DNA of 64,000 bases from NCBI GenBank assembly GCA_035582835.1, contig JAYKAV010002553.1, positions 3,353,940 to 3,417,939 on the forward strand, in the 5' to 3' direction. Both the position numbers and the translations under genes were made by a program. Under the pieces are notes generated by a model that had not been told where the DNA came from, did no database searches, and saw only the letters and a program-made list of their open reading frames with translations. This document shows, in pieces, positions 63,965-64,000 of the stretch; position 1 is the stretch's first letter, and each line of letters begins with the position of its first letter. This DNA is from Phoebastria nigripes. Its lineage: Eukaryota > Chordata > Aves > Procellariiformes > Diomedeidae.

Positions 63965-64000
63965 CCTCTGGCGCGTGGGTTGCCACACACCGTATGCGTG

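Overview
The window looks like vertebrate nuclear DNA, most likely from a bird. The genes have spliced exons with GT-AG borders, and the encoded proteins closely match human SLIT1, ARHGAP19, RRP12, PGAM1, EXOSC1 and ZDHHC16. Gene order and strands match human 10q24. The bird call rests on very compact introns (34 RRP12 coding exons in 11.3 kb), dense CpG islands, few interspersed repeats and a CR1-like fragment. The species cannot be fixed from this sequence alone.

Layout: 1-600 holds the first coding exon of SLIT1 (minus), flanked by a degenerate minisatellite in intron 1 and a CpG island. 1.2-7.4 kb is non-coding SLIT1 upstream DNA with a 23-bp minisatellite and several AT-rich blocks. ARHGAP19 (minus) runs from a CpG-island promoter near 36.0 kb down to at least 12.1 kb. 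Eleven coding exons are resolved; the last exon is not. A 36.2-39.5 kb spacer follows, with no FRAT gene, although mammals carry FRAT1/FRAT2 there. RRP12 (minus, 39.8-51.1 kb) and PGAM1 (plus, 51.7-54.25 kb) share a divergent CpG-island promoter. EXOSC1 (minus, 54.9-57.45 kb) is convergent with PGAM1 and divergent from ZDHHC16 (plus, about 57.6-63.75 kb). The last 60 bases carry a minus-strand poly(A) signal that fits the 3' end of MMS19, the expected next gene.

Joined in phase, the exons give RRP12 1295 aa, PGAM1 254 aa, EXOSC1 195 aa and ZDHHC16 375 aa, all at or near the human lengths. ARHGAP19 gives 477 aa before its missing last exon. RRP12 and EXOSC1 both act in pre-rRNA and RNA processing. 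PGAM1 is glycolytic, ARHGAP19 regulates RhoA in dividing cells, ZDHHC16 is a palmitoyltransferase and SLIT1 is an axon-guidance ligand. They are neighbours by conserved synteny and do not form one pathway.

The most notable observations are: two introns with U12-type (minor spliceosome) signals in the adjacent genes EXOSC1 and ZDHHC16, the second placed just after the catalytic cysteine codon; a 147-bp open, splice-bordered block of unknown identity inside ARHGAP19 intron 1; the unresolved ARHGAP19 3' terminus; the missing FRAT locus; and a homeodomain/POU/SOX motif cluster at 37.85-38.0 kb. No new biological system is evident. Sixteen single N bases show this is an unpolished assembly.
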